This document shows, one piece after another, positions 7,301 through 7,606 of a stretch of DNA of 7,606 nt. The notes under the pieces are model-generated. The model was given only the letters and a program-made list of their open reading frames with translations. It searched no databases and was not told where the DNA came from. The position numbers and the translations under genes are program-made. Numbering within the stretch: position 1 is the stretch's first letter; each line of letters starts with the position of its first letter. Source of the DNA: Acholeplasmatales bacterium (GTDB lineage: Bacteria > Bacillota_I > Bacilli_A > Acholeplasmatales > Anaeroplasmataceae); the NCBI GenBank assembly GCA_024681175.1, contig JAILBI010000026.1, positions 1 through 7,606 on the forward strand, given 5' to 3'.

Positions 7301-7606
7301 TACATTTTCATCAATTTCTAATGTTTCAATATAAGGATTATTAATTGAATTATCACAAATTTTTTCAACTGTATAAGGAACTCTAAATTCAGTAGTTTCT
7401 TTTTTCTTAGGATAGAATAATAATTCAGTTTCATCACTGTTATATAAAACACCATCTATAGTTGAATAATTGATTTTATTTGGCGCAATTATTTCTTTTA
7501 AATTATTACATTTATTTAATTCATTTAAATCAAATTTTGCAAAAGGAACATTTCGATATAATTCAGGTAAAATAAATGTTTCCATATCATAATTTGTAAA
7601 TTTATA
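4349..7606 (-). CDS. Giant BspA-like leucine-rich-repeat protein, 5' end outside the window
   Basis: The frame is open from the right edge to the TAA at 4349-4351 (1085 codons visible). The first in-window ATG (7583-7585) has no purine-rich ribosome binding site, and the seven codons before it (YKFTNYD) read smoothly into an LRR-like segment, so it is probably an internal methionine. Numbering from that Met gives these regions: residues 1-200 are divergent LRRs with the IDGVLYN and LLFYPKKK elements typical of BspA-like proteins; 197-584 are 17 regular repeats; 585-660 are a non-repeat linker; 661-970 are 14 more repeats; and 1003-1078 are a C-terminal cap with IYIPTGGKLSTYLPSG, resembling the end-caps of LRR_5 proteins. 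The consensus is roughly TxIGxYAFxNCTSLTSISLxN, usually 22 residues apart. No LPXTG signal or C-terminal membrane helix is seen, so any anchor or signal peptide must be N-terminal. Likely surface or secreted and adhesive; this is inferred from the family. It is co-transcribed with the following LRR lipoprotein. Confidence 0.88.
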   Translation of the reverse strand, partial: YKFTNYDMETFILPELYRNVPFAKFDLNELNKCNNLKEIIAPNKINYSTIDGVLYNSDETELLFYPKKKETTEFRVPYTVEKICDNSINNPYIETLEIDENVEEIGENVLIGATSIKNLKIPFIGKDNLDEENDLSYLFGEELPSIEKLEINDGYINENTLEGLTSLKELTIKSNIDTVDGTYFNDLTLLEKVTLPNVKNIGENTFKQFKNLTEISIPNLENIGNYAFDGCYALTSINLSNVSTVGDYAFRDCKNILSIDLTNISTVGQYAFNGCVKITEVDLKNFTNIPDGLFRNCKALTTIKNQENVLSIGESAFAYCTSLESIQFDNVLSLASNAFNECSKLANISLNSLETTEGYVFQNCKALKTISLANLKTLGEYTFAGCEALTSVSIPKVTVLSKFAFGTCKALEEFDFSNITEIGSYSFSGCSKLKFNKGSTLDILDLTNVTNIKDNAFKNCTSLAGVRSNVTTINNSTFYGCAALKSIYLSSATTVGESAFENCTSLDTINLAKVETIGKNGFKGCTSLKTFVSTTLKTVSANAFEGCTKFETFNSGSTTSVGDYAFKNCTSLDRAVISGATSLGTTIFYGCNNITVIDAANYNGSVAFFQSGLVLNNNASLRIGITEISSSNVNQLNMFYSITANKATSLTASFESNTKIGVFSSSSLTSISANAFKNCSNLTTFSGAAITSIGNNAFNGCTSLTKVTLTSLKSIGQYAFYGTSITSFSGNNVTSMGIYAFANCKKLTSVSFDSLSTISSYVFQNCSALETISFSSATVINSNTFDSSGLIEVTMPNVTTINESAFYNCANLTKISFTGCKTVYQKAFQNCGKLSSVSLTNCTDVKAYAFSYCVGLTYISMAKLTTLGEYAFEYCKSLQSVYFENLKKIPSHCFYYCTSLSSYSYAHVVTNVQAYAFSNCSSLYSGGTSNDPHYTSLNFDSATYIGNNAFEYCSSITSISLRGLFSAGSDILYNCHALINIDLSEEYLNVTSYTYLNSDAFNRINSNGGTRAINFIIGSVPTATNMGAYLLTFLNSGSYVYIYIPTGGKLSTYLPSGARIYDSDFKSLGKMQTAYGYDIYVFQYK
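4676..6997 (-). repeat. About 31 tandem 66-bp LRR-coding repeats in two blocks
   Basis: The Phe of each AFxxC motif recurs at residues 221, 243, 265, 287, 310, 332, 354, 376, 398, 420, 450, 471, 493, 515, 537, 559 and 581. After a gap it recurs at 669, 691, 713, 734, 756, 778, 799, 821, 843, 865, 887, 910 and 943, with a Leu at 965. Most steps are 22 residues, or 66 bp. At DNA level the copies have diverged but share plus-strand words such as GATGTACAA followed by TTAAATGCAT, for example near 5898, 6094 and 6222. This is old internal amplification, and short shared words could still support repeat gain or loss. Confidence 0.9.

Noticed and set aside
7152..7334. Plus-strand ORF of 60 codons
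   Set aside because: It is antisense to the divergent N-terminal LRR part and rich in Ser and Phe, as expected from reversed AT-rich coding sequence; no start signal was found.
2093..7606. The two LRR genes as one gene broken by a frameshift or stop
   Set aside because: The downstream gene begins with its own AGGAG site and a complete lipoprotein signal, and the upstream product ends in a plausible C-terminal cap, so they are separate genes.

Overview
The window is AT-rich bacterial DNA in which every convincing gene lies on the minus strand, so transcription runs from base 7606 towards base 1. All tryptophans in the four main genes that I checked are TGG and all stops are TAA or TAG, so the standard bacterial code fits and the Mycoplasma/Spiroplasma code is not needed. 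AT-rich codon use, strong AGGAG-type ribosome binding sites, U-tract hairpin terminators and BspA-like surface proteins point to a low-GC Firmicutes/Bacilli relative, possibly an uncultured gut or oral lineage. That assignment is inference; no rRNA or other taxonomic marker is present.

Layout in order of transcription. (1) 7606-4349: a very large BspA-like leucine-rich-repeat (LRR_5 / TpLRR) protein whose frame is open to the right edge, so its N-terminus, and probably a secretion signal, lies outside. It has about 31 solenoid repeats, mostly of exactly 22 residues, in two blocks separated by a non-repeat linker. (2) 4333-2093: a second BspA-like protein, 15 bp downstream with its own strong ribosome binding site. 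It is a clear lipoprotein with an InlB-B/Listeria-Bacteroides-type repeat followed by divergent LRRs. A strong terminator at 2051-2086 closes this surface-protein operon. (3) 1988-1458 and 1446-340: a two-gene housekeeping operon of family I inorganic pyrophosphatase and the YchF/OLA1 ATPase. It is preceded by a probable promoter near 2008-2036 and closed by a terminator at 308-338.

(4) 1-296: no secure gene. This is a perfect 85-bp inverted repeat around a 126-bp unique centre. Each arm carries the same inward-facing TATAAT box, AGGG ribosome binding site and start of a small reading frame (MKIKNIKYEL...). It is either a real palindromic locus or a fold-back join at a sequence end, and it is the oddest structure in the window.

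Functionally, the two LRR genes look like a co-transcribed pair of surface adhesion or host-interaction proteins: one lipid-anchored, and one very long protein of unknown anchoring. The ppa-ychF pair is core metabolism and translation-associated, with no evident link to the surface genes beyond adjacency.
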